A DNA stretch of 38,290 bases from Sphingomonas sp. PAMC 26621 (GCF_000251145.1 NZ_AIDW01000008.1:1-38290); one strand, 5' to 3'; counted from the first letter of the stretch, positions 19,271 to 27,004 are shown. The notes: a model not told the origin generated them from the letters alone. Program-made: numbers and translations.

Positions 19271-19330
19271 GACCCAAAGGCGGTCGTCGCCGACGCAAGT
19301 TGCTGATCTCGGGAGCGGACATTTTCAACC
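19271..19330 (-). repeat. Dispersed ~60-bp repeat, copy 4 (minus orientation)
   Basis: Read on the minus strand it runs from GGTTGAAAATGTCCGCTCC to CGACCGCCTTTGGGTC. It is the only clear copy in the opposite orientation. Confidence 0.5.
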
Positions 19331-19422
19331 GGGTTTCTGACACACGCAAACGCTTGGAAAACGGTGGTCGGTTCGGCAGCGTTAAGACCGACCGGTTGTG
19401 ACACGACGGAAGCATACCTTGG

Positions 19423-20100
19423 CTAGGGACGGCCTCCGCGATGCGCGCGCATGAAGATCGCGATGCCGCGCTCTACCCGATCCGCAATCGCGGCACGCGC
19501 GTCGTCGGTGCCGCCTTCAAGCGCGAGCTGGAGATTGCTGAAGCCCTGCCATAGCCCGAACAGTGCTTCAGCGGCATGACCGGGATCGTCTATCTCGATT
19601 TCACCGCGTTCCCCGGCTTTAGCTAAAATGGTGGCGAGATTTGCGCGCGTGCGGCCGGGACCCAGCTCCCAAAAGGCGTGCGATAGGTCTGGGTGACGCC
19701 GGACGTCGGCGGAGAGCGCGCCGTAGAAGCCGATCGCCTGATCGCTTGCCAGAAAGTTCATGATACCAATTCCGAACGCGCGAAGCGTGTCGCTCAGTGG
19801 CGCATCGAAAACCTCTGTCGCCGCGAACCTCTGGGCCACCTCAATCCGCTCCGTTTCGCGCAGCATCGCCGCCTCGAAGAGCGCCGTCTTATCAACAAAG
19901 CTGGCGTAGAGCGTACCCTTCGACACGCGCGCGCGCGCCGCTATCGCTTCCATCGGCACCGCCTCGACACCGCGCTCAAGGAACAGCGCCCAACCTGCAT
20001 CCAGGATCGCTTCCAGCTTGGCTGGGTCGCGGGGACGGCCTGCGGAACGGCGTACCGGCCCTTTGTCTGCCGGGGGTATTGACGGCGTAGGCGAGGGCAT
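19423..20100 (-). CDS. TetR/AcrR family regulator
   Basis: A 225-residue regulator with the N-terminal TetR helix-turn-helix (A-I-L-D-A-G-W-A-L-F-L-E-R-G, then V-S-K-G-T-L-Y-A-S-F-V-D-K) and a C-terminal ligand domain of the AefR-like type (F-G-L-W-Q-G-F-S-N-L-Q). It is a clear paralogue of the second TetR protein at 21263-21892, sharing I-L-D-A-G-W-A-L-F-L-E-R-G-V, R-A-F-G-I-G-I-M, G-P-G-R-T and A-A-E-A-L-F-G-L-W-Q-G. It is divergent from the GFA gene. Its start codon abuts a palindromic operator (20101-20126), so it likely represses itself and the GFA gene. No ribosome-binding site is visible apart from the operator, so the message may be leaderless. A half copy of the repeated hairpin lies just past its stop (19392-19404). 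Confidence 0.9.
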   Translation of the reverse strand: MPSPTPSIPPADKGPVRRSAGRPRDPAKLEAILDAGWALFLERGVEAVPMEAIAARARVSKGTLYASFVDKTALFEAAMLRETERIEVAQRFAATEVFDAPLSDTLRAFGIGIMNFLASDQAIGFYGALSADVRRHPDLSHAFWELGPGRTRANLATILAKAGERGEIEIDDPGHAAEALFGLWQGFSNLQLALEGGTDDARAAIADRVERGIAIFMRAHRGGRP

Positions 20101-20126
20101 ATTATTCGACGGTTCCGTTCAATAAT
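20101..20126. promoter_or_regulatory. Operator for the first TetR regulator
   Basis: The outer arms ATTATT / AATAAT and inner arms ACGG / CCGT form a 26-bp imperfect palindrome (10 of 12 half-site positions pair). It lies directly against the TetR start, in the 91-bp region divergent with the GFA gene. The core ACGG-TT-CCGT (20109-20118) recurs as ACGG-AG-CCGT upstream of the second TetR gene. Confidence 0.65.
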
Positions 20127-20191
20127 CGGCTGCGGACCAAAGATGCCGCCTACCGATCTTCACATCAATACGAGAGTACAAGGACGAAGCT

Positions 20192-20602
20192 ATGCGACTG
20201 ACCGGAAAGTGCCTCTGTGGCCAAGTCCATTACGAGTCGAACCTGCCGTCCGCATTCATGGGGAAATGCTACTGCAAGGATTGCAGTAACGAGAGCGGAA
20301 CGGGTCACATCACGACCGTCGCGGTGCCCGACGCGGGCCTTAAGCTGACGGGCATCCTCTCGGAATACACGAAGATGTCCGACGACGGGAACCGGTTGAC
20401 CAAGTTCTTCTGCGGGACCTGCGGCTCGACGCTCTTCACCCGCCCGGAAAAACTGCAGGGACTCGTTGTGATTAGGGCAGGTACGCTCGACGACAGGTCG
20501 GTGATTGAACCACAGCTTCAAATGTACGTCTCAAGAGCGCCAGCGTGGGATCGCCCCGACCAGAACATCAAATCGTTCCCGGAGATGGCAACGGAGTGGT
20601 AG
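20192..20602 (+). CDS. GFA family protein (glutathione-dependent formaldehyde-activating-like)
   Basis: A 136-residue protein from ATG 20192 with the zinc-binding pattern of the GFA/CENP-V fold: C-L-C-G-Q-V-H-Y near residue 7, K-C-Y-C-K-D-C at 25-31 and F-C-G-T-C-G-S-T-L at about 74-82. The family binds zinc and adds small thiol adducts such as S-hydroxymethylglutathione; most members have no proven substrate. It is divergent from the first TetR gene across the operator, so it is the likely regulated target. It converges with the YdeI-type gene, with a strong hairpin between them. Confidence 0.9.
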   Translation: MRLTGKCLCGQVHYESNLPSAFMGKCYCKDCSNESGTGHITTVAVPDAGLKLTGILSEYTKMSDDGNRLTKFFCGTCGSTLFTRPEKLQGLVVIRAGTLDDRSVIEPQLQMYVSRAPAWDRPDQNIKSFPEMATEW

Positions 20603-20652
20603 CCTAGCGAGGGGAACGGCACATTGCAGATCGCAAGTTAAAACGCGGCCTT

Positions 20653-20684
20653 CCGGTGTCACAACCAAGCGGTTGTGACACCGG
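20653..20684. terminator. Repeated perfect hairpin between convergent genes
   Basis: The arms CCGGTGTCACAACC (20653-20666) and GGTTGTGACACCGG (20671-20684) pair perfectly over 14 bp around a 4-nt loop. It lies between the GFA stop (20602) and the YdeI-gene stop (20688), so it could end both transcripts, although no T-run follows. Nearly the same sequence recurs at 23655-23684. Confidence 0.65.
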
Positions 20685-20687
20685 CAA

Positions 20688-21266
20688 TTACATCTGCGGC
20701 AACTTCTCGCCACGCCCGGAGCGCTCCGCCGTGGTGGCGATACGTCGCGCTCGGGTATAGGGCTTTTTGGCCTGGCTGATCCAACGCAGGACATTCCGGC
20801 GATAGGAGGGAGCAGTGGCATCGAAAAAGGCTTCCGCACCACGGTCGGCACGCAACGCGGAACGTAGATCATCCGGCACCAACAGCGCGTCTACGGGAGC
20901 GTAAGAATTCCACTGACCTAATTGCTGCGATCGTTTGATCGCGGCCCGGCCTGGCTCCTTGATGCGACCTTCAAGCTCAAGACGCGCCGCCCGATCCTTA
21001 TAGCTCTGCGCCCAAGCGTGCTGCTTGCGCGGAAATATGAGCTGCATGGTCCGTGCGTCTTCCAGCTTTCGGGCTATGCCATCGACCCACCCGTAGCACA
21101 GCAGCTCGTCGAGTACGTCGAGCCGGTTGATGAACTTGGCCGCGACGTTCTTCTTGAACCTGACCAGCCAGACGCCCTCGTCGCGCTCGTGGTTGGCCGC
21201 CAGCCACAGCCGCAGCTCGTTAAGGCTCGCCACTTCAACCTGCTCGAATCGCTCGGTTGGTATCAT
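20688..21266 (-). CDS. YdeI/OmpD-associated family protein
   Basis: A 192-residue protein from ATG 21266. It has an N-terminal DUF1801-like/YdeI region (L-R-L-W-L-A-A-N-H, G-V-W-L-V-R-F-K-K, L-L-C-Y-G-W-V-D-G) and a C-terminal R-R-N-V-L-R-W-I-S-Q-A-K-K-P-Y-T-R-A-R-R motif, the usual bacteriocin-protection/YdeI signature. Its start overlaps the stop of the second TetR gene by four bases (ATGA), so the two are co-translated. The biochemical role of the family is not known. Being in the TetR autoregulated unit suggests induction by the same signal. Confidence 0.88.
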   Translation of the reverse strand: MIPTERFEQVEVASLNELRLWLAANHERDEGVWLVRFKKNVAAKFINRLDVLDELLCYGWVDGIARKLEDARTMQLIFPRKQHAWAQSYKDRAARLELEGRIKEPGRAAIKRSQQLGQWNSYAPVDALLVPDDLRSALRADRGAEAFFDATAPSYRRNVLRWISQAKKPYTRARRIATTAERSGRGEKLPQM

Positions 21267-21892
21267 GGGGCGGGACGCGAGAAAGCACGCATGAAAATCG
21301 CGATGCCATAATCGACCCGTTCGGCGATGGCTTGACCGGCTCCCTCGGCATCGACGCCAAGCGATAGCTGAAAGTTGCTTGCCCCCTGCCACAAACCGAA
21401 CAACGCCTCCGCTGCTTTTATCGGGTCGTCGATCACAAGTCGATCTCCTGCGCCCGCCAGGATCGACGCCAAATTCGAGATCGTCCGCCCCGGACCTATG
21501 TCGTAAAAGGTTCGCGCAATATCGGGGTGGCGACGCAGCTCGCCGGCCAGCACGTTGTAGAAGTCGACTGCGGCGCCGGTCGCCAGATAGGACATGATCC
21601 CGATCCCAAACGCCCGCAGCGCGCCCTTAAGATCGTCCGCCTGGCTGGTTGGCTGGACGATCTGCATCGTTTTGATCGCGCGCATCTCGCGTAACACCGC
21701 TTCCTCGAACAAAGCGTGTTTGTCGGTGAAGTGCTTGTAGACCGTCATCTTTGATACGCCCGCCCGCGCCGCGATGGCCTCGATAGACACCGCCCCGACG
21801 CCGCGCTCGAGGAACAGCGCCCATCCGGCGTCAAGGATCGCTACGCCCTTTGCCTGATCCCTTGGCCTTCCTGGTCCGCGTGTCGTCGTCAT
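21263..21892 (-). CDS. TetR/AcrR family regulator (paralogue of 19423-20100)
   Basis: A 209-residue regulator from ATG 21892 (AGGAA just upstream). The helix-turn-helix is A-G-V-S-K-M-T-V-Y-K-H-F-T-D-K, and the ligand domain contains F-G-I-G-I-M-S-Y-L-A-T-G and F-G-L-W-Q-G-A-S-N-F-Q-L. It is strongly similar to the first TetR protein in order and sequence, so the pair arose by duplication. It is divergent from the methyltransferase gene with the operator-like ACGG-AG-CCGT at 21946-21955 between them, and is coupled to the YdeI-type gene downstream. Confidence 0.9.
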   Translation of the reverse strand: MTTTRGPGRPRDQAKGVAILDAGWALFLERGVGAVSIEAIAARAGVSKMTVYKHFTDKHALFEEAVLREMRAIKTMQIVQPTSQADDLKGALRAFGIGIMSYLATGAAVDFYNVLAGELRRHPDIARTFYDIGPGRTISNLASILAGAGDRLVIDDPIKAAEALFGLWQGASNFQLSLGVDAEGAGQAIAERVDYGIAIFMRAFSRPAP

Positions 21893-21945
21893 CGTTCCTA
21901 ATACCCGGTCGCGTCTTGACCGCCATACATGCCGTCAAATACTAT

Positions 21946-21955
21946 ACGGAGCCGT
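21946..21955. promoter_or_regulatory. Operator-like core for the second TetR regulator
   Basis: ACGGAGCCGT is an ACGG-NN-CCGT inverted repeat in the 97-bp region between the divergent TetR and methyltransferase genes. The same core lies in the operator at 20101-20126. A further CCGT at about 21932 pairs with the left ACGG. Confidence 0.5.
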
Positions 21956-21989
21956 CCACGAATCGCCATGGCAGGATCTGATAGCCAAA

Positions 21990-22745
21990 ATGACGCAGCG
22001 AACCACTCCCATGCGCGCGCACTATGGCTTCGATGCGCCGGGCATCATGCTCGGCCTCTCGCTCGGGGGCGGGGCGGTCGTCGCGCTCGGCTGTGTGATC
22101 GTCGCGCTTGCACCCGGCGCGTGGCGCTACTGCGGCATCCTCGTCGCGCTGCTCGGCGCGGTGCCGATGTCCTTGGGGCTGCTGATGGTCATATATGCCT
22201 TTTTCGGGAAGGTCCGCACGCGCGAGCATATCCTGGATCTTGCCAAGCTGCGCGGCGACGAAACCGTGCTTGATGTGGGGACGGGCGCGGGCCTGCTGCT
22301 GGTCGGCGCGGCGAAGCGGATGCAGCATGGCAAGGTCGTCGGAATCGACCTGTGGGCGTCGAAAGACCTCTCCAATAACGCCGCCGCGACTACCATGCGG
22401 AACGTGATGGCCGAAAGCGTCGCGGCCCGGGTCAATGTGCAAACCGGTGACGCGCGCGAGCTTGCATTTCCCGACGCCAGTTTCGATCGCGCGGTGTCGC
22501 TGCTGTGCATCCACAATATCGAGGGCAAGGTCGGTCAGGCGCGAGCCTGCCACGAGATAGCCCGCGTCCTCAAACCTGGCGGGCGGGTCGTGATCGGCGA
22601 TTACGTGCCGACCCATGCCTACGCCGCTGCCTTCAAGGCCGCGGGCCTGACAATCGTCCAGTCTAAGCCCGCCTTCGGCGTCGCGCTGTCGCTTATGTGG
22701 ATTCTGGTCGCCGACAAGTCGCTCTCACCTCGAAAGGACACATGA
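21990..22745 (+). CDS. Class I SAM-dependent methyltransferase with N-terminal membrane segments
   Basis: A 251-residue protein from ATG 21990 (a second in-frame ATG is at 22011). Residues about 18-40 and 46-70 are two hydrophobic helices. The methyltransferase domain follows with motif I L-D-V-G-T-G-A-G, then G-I-D-L-W, T-G-D-A-R-E-L-A-F-P-D-A-S-F-D and R-V-L-K-P-G-G-R-V-V-I-G-D-Y. It should methylate a small molecule or lipid at the inner membrane. It is divergent from the second TetR gene, so probably repressed by it, and overlaps the NmrA-type gene by ATGA. Confidence 0.88.
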   Translation: MTQRTTPMRAHYGFDAPGIMLGLSLGGGAVVALGCVIVALAPGAWRYCGILVALLGAVPMSLGLLMVIYAFFGKVRTREHILDLAKLRGDETVLDVGTGAGLLLVGAAKRMQHGKVVGIDLWASKDLSNNAAATTMRNVMAESVAARVNVQTGDARELAFPDASFDRAVSLLCIHNIEGKVGQARACHEIARVLKPGGRVVIGDYVPTHAYAAAFKAAGLTIVQSKPAFGVALSLMWILVADKSLSPRKDT

Positions 22746-23647
22746 TGATTACCGTAAACACCCCGAACTGACGGATCGGCTCGCGTGTCCTCGCTCAGTT
22801 GCTTGATCGCGGAGAGAAAGTCCGCGTCATCTCGCATAATCCGGACAAATTATCCAAGCATGCCCTCGAGCAGTGCGAGGTGATCGCAGGTTCGCTCGAC
22901 AACGTGGACGACCTGAAACGCGGGTTTCAAGGTGCGAAGTCGGTCTTCTGATGCATCCCGCAAAGTCGTCCGGGCAATCTTTGGAACGATGCACACGAGT
23001 ATCATGACAGGTTCGCCAACGCCGCTACGAACGCGCTTCAAGGCTCGACCACCCGCGTCGTCGCAGCATCGGCGGGCCGGCACAGATATGAGGATCACGC
23101 CATCGTCTCGGCCTTTGCGGCCGTCGAGGAGACAATCAACGCGTCTGGCGCGCCCGTGCGACATCCGCGGTCGGCCTTCTTCATGGAGAACCTGCTGGAG
23201 TCGCTGCCGACGATCGTGAACCCCGGCGCTATCTTCTATAACGGTCCGGGCGATCTGCCGCTGCCAATGGTTTGCGTGGCCGATGTCGCGCGCAAGGCGG
23301 TCGATCTGCTGTGCGATCGCTCTTGGAACGATCAGGGTCATGTTGCCATTCATGGGCCGACACACGTCACCTTCGATGACATGGCGAGCATCGTATCCAA
23401 CGTTCTCGGCAAGCCGGTGCGTTACGTTCAGGTGCCGGACCAGGTACTAATCGACAATCTGACTCTCGTCGGTCTAAGAGAGGGGTTTGCTCTCGCATAC
23501 GCTCGTCTGCTGACCGAAGAAGCACTAAAGGGCTACGCTATCGAGCCTCGGACGGCCGACACAACGACCGGCACGACGCTGGACGAATGGGCTAGAACGG
23601 TCCTCCGCCCCGCGTTCGAAACGTTCCAGCAGCAATCGGCGTTATAA
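22742..23647 (+). pseudogene. NmrA-like NAD(P)-binding oxidoreductase with two in-frame TGA codons
   Basis: One frame runs from ATG 22742 (overlapping the methyltransferase stop) to TAA 23647 and would give about 300 residues. It is interrupted only by TGA at 22769-22771 and at 22949-22951. The first lies in the Rossmann glycine motif (N-T-P-N-stop-R-I-G-S-R-V-L), where Gly (GGA) is expected. The second is in S-V-F-stop-C-I-P-Q. Between and after them the protein reads normally: G-E-K-V-R-V-I-S-H-N-P-D-K-L, L-Q-G-S-T-T-R-V-V-A-A-S, then F-M-E-N-L-L and an atypical-SDR C-terminal half. There is no frameshift. Two nonsense changes in one frame suggest recent loss. The 23156-23647 part could still be translated alone but lacks the cofactor site. 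Confidence 0.75.
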
Positions 23648-23654
23648 AATTCAG

Positions 23655-23684
23655 CGGTGTCACAACCGAACGGTTGTGACACCG
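23655..23684. terminator. Second copy of the repeated hairpin
   Basis: The arms CGGTGTCACAACCG (23655-23668) and CGGTTGTGACACCG (23671-23684) pair perfectly over 14 bp. The sequence is nearly that of 20653-20684 with different loop bases. It stands 8 bp after the NmrA-type gene, a terminator position, but without a T-run. Confidence 0.65.
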
Positions 23685-23797
23685 ACTTAAAGGCAGCTTT
23701 CAACCATCGCTGTCCCGAAACCTGCCTCTCGCCTAACCTCTCCCCCAATCACAACTTTCATAACGCTCGATCATCCGCCAAGAGCAGTCGGCGCGGG

Positions 23798-23857
23798 GAT
23801 GAGCGAATGTCTGAAATTGGCGAGCGGGAAGGGCGCGCGAATGTGCAGGGTTGGGTC
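23798..23857 (+). repeat. Dispersed ~60-bp repeat, copy 5
   Basis: It begins GATGAGCGAATGTCTGAAA, matching copy 2 closely in the first 23 bases, and ends CGCGAATGTGCAGGGTTGGGTC. It lies between the NmrA-type gene and the DUF1440 gene end. Confidence 0.65.
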
Positions 23858-23881
23858 GTCGATGCTCCTCTTGCAAAGGGT

Positions 23882-24409
23882 TTAGCCGACTTGCTGCGAC
23901 GTCAGCGTGCGCGCGACCTGCTGGCGCACGATCTCGCTCACGCCGCCAAAGACGAGATGAGAGGCATAGGAATAGAGGTTGCTCGCGATCCCCGCGTCCC
24001 ACGGAGGGCTGCCAAGCCCCGCCGCGGGGACCGCGACTTCGTCCAATATGGTCGCGGTGCCGAGCCCAAACGCCGTACCAAAGCCCAAGGTAACCGAAGG
24101 TCGGAACTCCGCGGCGATACCATAAGCAGCACCTAAAGCGATCCCGACCGCATAATGGACCGCCTGCCCAGCAAGCGGTTTGTCCGCATCAGGGATCGCA
24201 TGGCCTGTGACGCCTGTCGTGATGGCGTCGGCCGCTTTTTCGGTTGCCGGCTCCGAATTGCCCCCGTCCGACGGCAGTAGCGGAGATGCCGCCGCCTGGA
24301 ACCGGTCCATCGCAAAGGACGCAACGGCGCCCGCGATCACCCCTGCCACAAGACCGCGCGCGATTTTGGCAGCGTTGCTCTCATCAGTCTTGGTGGGGGT
24401 CGAGGCCAT
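23882..24409 (-). CDS. DUF1440 (YagU-like) membrane protein
   Basis: A 175-residue protein from ATG 24409, 8 bases after AAGGAG; an upstream in-frame start at 24433 is less likely. An N-terminal hydrophobic helix (A-R-G-L-V-A-G-V-I-A-G-A-V-A-S-F-A-M-D) is followed by G-Q-A-V-H-Y-A-V-G-I-A-L-G-A-A-Y-G and two more apolar stretches, ending Y-S-Y-A-S-H-L-V-F-G. This is the DUF1440 pattern, an inner-membrane protein of unknown function sometimes linked to acid tolerance (YagU). It is probably monocistronic. Confidence 0.85.
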   Translation of the reverse strand: MASTPTKTDESNAAKIARGLVAGVIAGAVASFAMDRFQAAASPLLPSDGGNSEPATEKAADAITTGVTGHAIPDADKPLAGQAVHYAVGIALGAAYGIAAEFRPSVTLGFGTAFGLGTATILDEVAVPAAGLGSPPWDAGIASNLYSYASHLVFGGVSEIVRQQVARTLTSQQVG

Positions 24410-24590
24410 TGCGTATCTCCTTGGGTCTGGCACTCAGTAACTCCGGAGGCCGGGGCGGGTTGCCCCAGAAGGGGCCCAAAGCTTCGAAACATTCAGATTA
24501 ATGAATGACCGGATTGGGGGAGTGGATAGGTTGCATGAAAGGCCGGATGTGAATCAGCTCCGACCTTCCGCTAATGGGTCGAATACGTCG

Positions 24591-24971
24591 TCAGCGGGAA
24601 GCAAACATCAGAGCGCGCAATCTCGGATCCCGTAGATAGAGCCCGGCCCAGGCAGCACCCCCGATTAGTACGTTTACAATCTCGGGCCAAATAACGTTCA
24701 ACGTCACACGCAGATGTGTTGCCAGCGCCCCACCTATGAAACCGGTGATTACGATTGCGCCGATGAACGCGGTTCGCGGGATTGCGTAGAGAACGCCGCC
24801 GGTCAGCGCTAGCACCGCGACCGGCATAAGCGTCTCAGGGGGCCAACCGTCGCCCGCCATCTCGGGCGCGATCAGATGCGGCCAAAATAGGCCGGTGATG
24901 CCGTCGGCAATCATAATCAACGCTGTCAAAGCGCTGATCACTCGCCCGATCCATTTCGTCCGATCATGCAT
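24591..24971 (-). CDS. DoxX-like family membrane protein
   Basis: A 126-residue, four-helix membrane protein from ATG 24971 (GAAGGGG upstream). The helices are roughly residues 9-30, 45-65, 70-88 and 95-113. A-L-I-M-I-A-D-G-I-T-G-L-F-W-P and the charged C-terminal tail fit the DoxX_2/DoxX-like family, whose role is poorly defined. It is upstream of the DUF1440 gene on the same strand with a 181-bp gap. Confidence 0.75.
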   Translation of the reverse strand: MHDRTKWIGRVISALTALIMIADGITGLFWPHLIAPEMAGDGWPPETLMPVAVLALTGGVLYAIPRTAFIGAIVITGFIGGALATHLRVTLNVIWPEIVNVLIGGAAWAGLYLRDPRLRALMFASR

Positions 24972-25061
24972 GGAATTTTGCCCCTTCACGATTAAAGCAT
25001 GGGGCAGGGGGACGTAGCAACCGCTTGGTTTTGACCATTTGTCGCTACCAAGGACTTCCAT

Positions 25062-25416
25062 CTGAGAAGCTGACGGCGGGCGTTAAGGGTATAGGTAGCA
25101 GGAACAGGCGCATGGCACGTCCGATCGCCTGCATGCGCTGATAGATGGAGTGAATGCGCGCGCACGTGCAAGCGATTCGGTCGGCGCGCTTCTGCTAGCT
25201 ACGGGTGCGCTGCTGCCAATGGTAGCGGGACAGTCGCCCGCATCTCATGCTTGGGACATGCCTACCGTTTGTGAATGGGCGTCTGAAGTTCGGGAGTGGC
25301 GACGTCGGCTGGGATGGCGGTTTAGGGTTCAGCACGATAGCGAGCGTTGCGGGGCCTCGAGGCCGGAGGTGGCAGTGCCTGATACTCTCGCTATCAACGA
25401 AACGGAAAGAGACGAC
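25062..25416. other. Intergenic region before the dienelactone hydrolase
   Basis: About 355 bp without a supported gene. A frame open from 25150 joins the hydrolase but its first part has no family match, so it is taken as non-coding. A dispersed-repeat copy lies at 25272-25329. Confidence 0.5.
25272..25329 (+). repeat. Dispersed ~60-bp repeat, copy 6 (degenerate)
   Basis: TGAATGGGCGTCTGAAGTTC followed by GGGAGTGGCGACG matches the first half of copy 2. The end (GGCGGTTTAGGGTTC) is eroded. Confidence 0.5.
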
Positions 25417-26163
25417 ATGGCGCATGAACGAGTGACGATCCGCACCAACGACGGCGCTTGCCCCTGCCAGCTGTTTACGCCGGCTGAGGGTGAGGGCCCG
25501 TGGCCGGCAGTCATCGTCTATATGGACGCGGGTGGCATTCGCCCCGCGATCAGCGACATGAGCCAGCGGCTCTCCAACGCGGGCTACCTCGTCCTGCTGC
25601 CGGATCTATTCTACCGCTACGGTCCTTACGGGCCGTTTGTTCCGAAAGAGGTTTTCGCCGGCGACTTCCGGCTGGTGCTTGGTCCTTTGATGACCACTAC
25701 AGACAATCACAAGGCAGCGGCCGATACAGGTCCGCTTCTCGCCTACCTGAACACACGCGACGATGTGGCCGGCACCAAAGTGGGTGCGGTCGGCTTCTGC
25801 ATGGGTGGCGGTATGGCGATCGCCGCGGCGGGCACGTGGCCCGACCGCTTTGCAGCGGTGGCGAGCTTTCACGGAGGCCGCCTCGCGACCGACGAGCCAA
25901 CCAGTCCGCACCTGCTTGCCCCGCGGATGGAGGCCGAACTCTACGTAGCGGCGGCCGAGAACGATGGAAGCTATCCGCCCTCGATGGCGGAGCGGTTCGA
26001 GGCGGCGCTCGCCGATGCGGGCGTGCGCTACCACGCTGAAACCTACCCAGCAGCGCACGGCTGGATGAAGCCTGATTTCCCCGTCTATGATCATGGTCAA
26101 GCAGAGCGGGGCTGGTCCGCGATGCTTCAGCTATTCGGACGGGCGCTTCCCGCCCGTTCTTAA
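25417..26163 (+). CDS. Dienelactone hydrolase family protein
   Basis: A 248-residue alpha/beta hydrolase from ATG 25417, preceded by GGAAAGAGA. It has the cysteine nucleophile elbow G-F-C-M-G-G, the acid residue in A-A-E-N-D-G-S-Y and the catalytic histidine in P-A-A-H-G-W-M, the C-D-H triad of dienelactone hydrolases. It also keeps M-D-A-G-G-I-R and D-L-F-Y-R near the N-terminus. It acts in the cytoplasm on lactone or ester bonds. With no ring-cleavage genes nearby, the substrate is open. A strong hairpin and the VOC gene follow. Confidence 0.92.
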   Translation: MAHERVTIRTNDGACPCQLFTPAEGEGPWPAVIVYMDAGGIRPAISDMSQRLSNAGYLVLLPDLFYRYGPYGPFVPKEVFAGDFRLVLGPLMTTTDNHKAAADTGPLLAYLNTRDDVAGTKVGAVGFCMGGGMAIAAAGTWPDRFAAVASFHGGRLATDEPTSPHLLAPRMEAELYVAAAENDGSYPPSMAERFEAALADAGVRYHAETYPAAHGWMKPDFPVYDHGQAERGWSAMLQLFGRALPARS

Positions 26164-26284
26164 ACAGGTGCGGTTAAATGTCGCCATACCGTACCGACCA
26201 AGAGATCACTACGAAATGAACAAGTGGTCGGGTCCGGGGCGCGGCGGATCCTGGATGGATGACCGGCTATGGCTCATTGAGGTA

Positions 26285-26311
26285 TTGCAGGGGCCCGTCG
26301 GGTCTCTGCAA
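26285..26311 (+). promoter_or_regulatory. Stem-loop upstream of the VOC gene
   Basis: The arms TTGCAGGGGCCCG (26285-26297) and CGGGTCTCTGCAA (26299-26311) pair at 11 of 13 positions around one base. It is 121 bp after the hydrolase and 70 bp before the VOC start. It could be a terminator (no T-run) or a leader structure. Confidence 0.45.
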
Positions 26312-26381
26312 GGTGCTGCATTGCGTCTCGGTCTCACGAGCTTCAGAAGCCTTCATCGATGCAACCCTCCGGAGTGAACCG

Positions 26382-26801
26382 ATGCTGACCGTCAAAGCCG
26401 TTGATCACCTGGTTTTCAACGTCCGGGACGTCGACGCCTCCGCGCGCTGGTATGAACAAGTGCTGGGGATGGTGCGCGAGGATCGCCAAGCGCCCTCAGG
26501 CGATATTCGGACCAGCATGGTGTTTGGACAGAACAAGATCAATCTGCGGCCGCTGAGCGCAACGCAAGAGGCTTGGTTCACCGGCATGACGCCGTGCCCA
26601 GGCAGCGACGACATTTGCTTCTTGACGGAAACTAGCCCCGATGATGTCGCGAGGCACTTTCGAGAGAATGGCGTCGAGATCGTCCTCGGGCCCGTCACCA
26701 AGAGCGGCGCTCTGGGCGCCATCTGCTCGGTGTACGTTCGCGATCTCGACGGCAACCTTGTCGAAGTTTCCTCCTATTGCTCATCGGCAAGCCTCGCGTG
26801 A
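26382..26801 (+). CDS. VOC family (glyoxalase/bleomycin-resistance fold) protein
   Basis: A 139-residue protein from ATG 26382 with GGAG 8 bases upstream. It has the paired beta-alpha-beta modules of the vicinal oxygen chelate fold: V-D-H-L-V-F-N-V-R-D-V near the start (metal-ligand His in H-L-V-F), W-Y-E-Q-V-L-G-M, and V-Y-V-R-D-L-D-G-N-L-V-E-V near the end (metal-ligand Glu). It may be a lyase or dioxygenase-like enzyme or a binding protein. The frame is complete. Pairing with the dienelactone hydrolase hints at aromatic or lactone metabolism, but this is weak. Confidence 0.88.
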   Translation: MLTVKAVDHLVFNVRDVDASARWYEQVLGMVREDRQAPSGDIRTSMVFGQNKINLRPLSATQEAWFTGMTPCPGSDDICFLTETSPDDVARHFRENGVEIVLGPVTKSGALGAICSVYVRDLDGNLVEVSSYCSSASLA

Positions 26802-27004
26802 GATTAATCTGAACGAACGGCTGGAGCTCGGGGGCGGGAGGCAGCCGGAAGGGTCGGAAGAGGGTTCTCGCTGCTTCGAAGCACCCTTCAACAGGCTGGC
26901 CGGAGGCCTATGGCGAAGAGCGAGCATCAGCACGGACATACAGTTTGAGCTGAATGCCGTTCAACGTGGTTGCCAATTGCGCGTGGCCTCGGCACCGTCA
27001 CCCC

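Noticed and set aside
18035..19306. A 423-codon open frame on + across the recombinase gene
   Set aside because: Antisense shadow of the tyrosine recombinase, whose active-site residues are all on the minus strand.
22742..23647. TGA recoding (selenocysteine or readthrough) in the NmrA-type gene
   Set aside because: TGA is an ordinary stop for many genes here, NmrA proteins are not selenoproteins and no SECIS-like structure was seen.
24455..24469. A short GGGGC/GCCCC hairpin after the DoxX-like gene
   Set aside because: Only a 5-bp stem without T-run in a GC-rich context; too weak to call a terminator.
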